Shown here: piece after piece, positions 5,865 to 5,902 of the stretch
Layout of the letters: each line of letters opens with the position of its first letter
Position numbering within the stretch: position 1 is the stretch's first letter
DNA from: Alistipes sp.
GTDB taxonomy: Bacteria > Bacteroidota > Bacteroidia > Bacteroidales > Rikenellaceae
Assembly: GCA_031285485.1 (NCBI GenBank)
Contig: JAITWC010000167.1
Coordinates: forward strand, 1-5,902
Direction: 5' to 3'
Length of the DNA stretch: 5,902 bases
Translations under genes and position numbers: made by a program
Notes under the pieces: model-generated
The model's database searches: none
Seen by the model: only the letters and a program-made list of their open reading frames with translations
What the model was told of the DNA's origin: nothing

Positions 5865-5902
5865 TCCGCGCCTCACGCAGGGACGACGGCTCTCCGGTGC
5901 TG

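Noticed and set aside
4812..5876. 354-codon open frame on the minus strand opposite korB
   Set aside because: It mirrors korB, which shows cluster cysteines and the thiamine motif. The antisense product shows no family features.

Overview
The window looks like a chromosomal segment from a GC-rich member of the Bacteroidota. Rikenellaceae such as Alistipes is my best guess, by inference only. The signs are: two lipoproteins with short 'MKT...C' signal peptides, one of them built of BACON-like domains (a family named for the Bacteroidetes); AT-rich leaders before starts that mostly lack Shine-Dalgarno sequences; two matches to the Bacteroidota -7 promoter element TAnnTTTG; and a fused gamma/alpha 2-oxoacid:ferredoxin oxidoreductase subunit of the kind common in gut Bacteroidota.

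Layout. The minus strand carries, in transcription order from 2926 down to 589: a BACON-domain lipoprotein (2926-1943), a YqaA-type DedA membrane protein (1943-1344) and shikimate dehydrogenase aroE (1344-589). The two junctions are one-base stop/start overlaps (TAGTG and TGATG), so these three genes are very probably one translationally coupled operon although their roles look unrelated. After a 320-bp gap (588-269), a second lipoprotein with an ABM (YgiN-like) domain starts at 268 on the same strand and runs off the left edge. The gap holds a hairpin just after aroE and an array of five ~41-bp tandem repeats, each carrying a GC-rich palindrome.

The plus strand carries korA-korB (2987-4843 and 4851-5864), separated by 7 bp. 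They encode the two subunits of a thiamine-diphosphate, [4Fe-4S] 2-oxoacid (probably 2-oxoglutarate):ferredoxin oxidoreductase. korA and the BACON lipoprotein diverge from a 60-bp intergenic region with one -7-like box on each strand. The last 38 bases after korB hold nothing I can identify.

How the genes fit together. KorAB interconverts succinyl-CoA and 2-oxoglutarate with ferredoxin, feeding glutamate synthesis in anaerobes with a branched TCA pathway. AroE serves aromatic amino acid synthesis. The lipoproteins and YqaA are envelope proteins. Most of the window is ordinary core genome, and I see no phage, transposon, CRISPR or defence genes. The least explained element is the palindromic tandem repeat array between aroE and the ABM lipoprotein.
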